Assembly: GCA_014238325.1 (NCBI GenBank)
Contig: JABABH010000188.1
Coordinates: 1 to 7,719 of the forward strand
Reading direction: 5' to 3'
Source: Coxiellaceae bacterium
GTDB lineage: Bacteria > Pseudomonadota > Gammaproteobacteria > Coxiellales > Coxiellaceae
DNA: 7,719 bases
Shown here: positions 6,331-7,719 of the stretch, one piece after another
Layout of the letters: each line of letters opens with the position of its first letter
How positions within the stretch are numbered: the first letter of the stretch is position 1
Translations under genes and position numbers: made by a program
The notes under the pieces: model-generated
What the model was told of the DNA's origin: nothing
The model's input: the letters and a program-made list of their open reading frames with translations, nothing else
Databases searched by the model: none

Positions 6331-7626
6331 CTATTGTATGATCTTTTCAATATGGATACCTAAAATTGAAGGAGTGTTCATGTATACGTAACGACCATAT
6401 TGATAACTTGAAAAATAATCGCCAAGTCGCATACTTTGTACACGGTTGCAGCTGGTGTACTGAACCCCCGCTTTTGGTTTGTTTTCTGTACACTGATAAT
6501 GATCAGAAGCATCTTTATAATAAAAATAACCATCGGGATAAGCGCTAGTAGCAGCAGCATACATGGTTTCACTACATCCTGATGTTTTGCTGCATAATAC
6601 AGGGGTGACTCGGCATACTTTTTTTTGGGCTTGATGATAATGACAGTTAATTCTGTTATAGATGACCTGACCTCTATTAAAATCTTGCCTATATATCAGT
6701 CCTAAATGTGATATATTCAGTGCAGTGCCTATAACAGCTTTAATGTTTTTCCCCTCAATATTCCATTTTTTAGCATCCCTGACGATTTCGATGATACTGG
6801 GCGTTGGTAAAGTTTGGATGAATGCCTCATGCTTTTGATCCTCTTGAGATCCATTGTGATAAATGACAAGGTTTTCTTTCGGAATATAATCTATTGCGAC
6901 GTTTTTGGGAAAGAAGCGGTGGAATGGCAAAGGATAATGACTCATAAAACGTTGATACATTTTTGTGCCATTGCTATGGTTGATGTTGGCATGACCTGTA
7001 TCAATGATATTAATATTGGCACTGATACGGCTATTCTTTTGCTGGAATTTAAACCAGCGTTGTCGATTGATTATGGTATGGGTAGCGGCGTGAGGAAACG
7101 AGTCTGTCTTATCAATAATGCATCCACTCGCTTGATTCACAGGATTAAAGTCAGCGCTGATAAAGTTGTTACGGTTATAATAATGGATGGCTTTATTCCC
7201 TGCTGCACCATATTTATTATTTATGAGGTTTTGATTAAATTGATTGATCGTATGTGATTGCATCGTGGCTAATACCGTTTGAACCAGCGTGTTGCATACA
7301 AATTGATCTGTTCTATAGACTGGCGCTTGTTGAATATGTAGTGCTCCCCTATGATGCGCATCTTGCCAATCACCTTCACCGTCTGCAAAATTCATGCCAT
7401 AGGGTTTATCGGTAAAATGCATGACTGCAATTCGCACTTTATCATTTAAGCTTAATGGGTTGCTTGATTCAGTTAATGTCGCTAATAAGTGCCTGATATC
7501 TTTTCGTGATGCCTGAGACACCTGATCATAATTAAAGTCCTGTATAGTATAATGCGCATAGCTGGCAGAGGAGAGTGCAGAAAAACAGGAAAGAAAACCT
7601 GTCAAACCAAACAGGTATTTATTCAT
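6331..7626 (-). CDS. Secreted DUF1460 family protein (AmiA-like NlpC/P60-fold cysteine amidase)
   Basis: This is a predicted periplasmic cysteine amidase. Characterised DUF1460 members (AmiA of Bacteroides uniformis) release the stem peptide from GlcNAc-anhydroMurNAc-peptides. The 431 residues begin with a signal peptide (1-24, SASYA then HYTI; the FLSC at 11-14 is not a canonical lipobox). The nucleophile is most likely C111 in TDQFVCNTLVQTVLA. The catalytic His is probably H307 in ISHLGLIYR. SLNDKVRIAVMHF.DKPYG (residues 59-77) and the C-terminal NTPSILGIHIEKI also fit the family as I know it from Legionella. Six cysteines (328, 338, 345, 351, 379, 393) cluster in the last 105 residues, suggesting disulfides. 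The start is the ATG at 7626, with a TTG two codons upstream as alternative. No strong Shine-Dalgarno is visible, but a good promoter lies at 7654-7682. It converges with the AmiD-like gene. The family call is fairly secure; the exact substrate is inferred. Confidence 0.85.
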   Translation of the reverse strand: MNKYLFGLTGFLSCFSALSSASYAHYTIQDFNYDQVSQASRKDIRHLLATLTESSNPLSLNDKVRIAVMHFTDKPYGMNFADGEGDWQDAHHRGALHIQQAPVYRTDQFVCNTLVQTVLATMQSHTINQFNQNLINNKYGAAGNKAIHYYNRNNFISADFNPVNQASGCIIDKTDSFPHAATHTIINRQRWFKFQQKNSRISANINIIDTGHANINHSNGTKMYQRFMSHYPLPFHRFFPKNVAIDYIPKENLVIYHNGSQEDQKHEAFIQTLPTPSIIEIVRDAKKWNIEGKNIKAVIGTALNISHLGLIYRQDFNRGQVIYNRINCHYHQAQKKVCRVTPVLCSKTSGCSETMYAAATSAYPDGYFYYKDASDHYQCTENKPKAGVQYTSCNRVQSMRLGDYFSSYQYGRYVYMNTPSILGIHIEKIIQ

Positions 7627-7653
7627 AAGCAAGAAGCTGATCGTCGATGGTTA

Positions 7654-7682
7654 ATAATAGTCTACTGTCAAGGTGGTGTCAT
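7654..7682 (-). promoter_or_regulatory. Sigma-70 type promoter of the DUF1460 gene
   Basis: Reading the - strand, a -35 box ATGACA (7682-7677, 5 of 6 consensus) and a -10 box TATTAT (7659-7654, 5 of 6) are separated by exactly 17 bp. Transcription would start near 7647, giving a leader of about 20 nt before the ATG at 7626. A perfect TTGACA also lies on the same strand within the spacer (7671-7666) but has no good -10 at 16-18 bp. Confidence 0.6.
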
Positions 7683-7719
7683 TTTGGATGAATGGACAGC
7701 TTATAAGCCTTGGCTCCCC

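Noticed and set aside
6814..7257. 147-codon open frame on the + strand
   Set aside because: It lies wholly antisense to the DUF1460 gene, which has a signal peptide and family motifs. Its translation matches nothing I recognise and it has no convincing start site.
7627..7632. TTG at 7632 as start of the DUF1460 protein
   Set aside because: The ATG two codons later gives a normal signal peptide (MNKYLFG), and an ATG is preferred without ribosome-binding evidence for the TTG.

Overview
The window looks like chromosome of a moderately AT-rich gammaproteobacterium. The cytochrome bo3 subunits align closely with E. coli CyoB, CyoC and CyoD. The last gene is a large DUF1460 (AmiA-type) protein of a kind I associate with Legionella and its relatives. 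A member of the Legionellales is my best guess, at low confidence, because there is no rRNA or other phylogenetic marker here. I see no insertion sequence, tRNA, rRNA, CRISPR array or phage gene.

Layout: (1) 1-2868, + strand: the 3' part of a cyo operon. cyoB lacks about its first dozen codons at the window edge, then come cyoC and cyoD, each overlapping the gene before it. They encode the core of the proton-pumping ubiquinol oxidase. No cyoE (heme O synthase) follows. (2) 5241-2910, - strand: a two-gene ABC importer operon of the OpuC/ProVWX/EgtUV class. It has an ATPase without CBS domains, then 1 nt later a permease fused to its own substrate-binding domain. Its 3' end meets that of cyoD. 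(3) 5242-5506: a divergent intergenic region with a long imperfect inverted repeat and a small set of alternative hairpins. (4) 5507-6304, + strand: an AmiD-like zinc N-acetylmuramoyl-L-alanine amidase with a C-terminal peptidoglycan-binding domain but no export signal. (5) 7626-6331, - strand: a secreted DUF1460 cysteine amidase-like protein with a cysteine-rich C-terminal part, preceded by a good sigma-70 promoter. It converges on the amidase gene.

How the genes fit together: the first block is respiratory energy conservation, the second is uptake of a small, probably quaternary-amine or betaine-like solute, and the third holds two unrelated enzymes predicted to act on the same MurNAc-L-Ala bond, probably in different compartments. 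I found no clearly new multi-gene system. The points most worth a second look are the tail-to-tail pair of amidases, the apparent loss of export by the AmiD-like enzyme, the altered ligand cage of the importer's binding domain, and the inverted repeat at 5292-5345.
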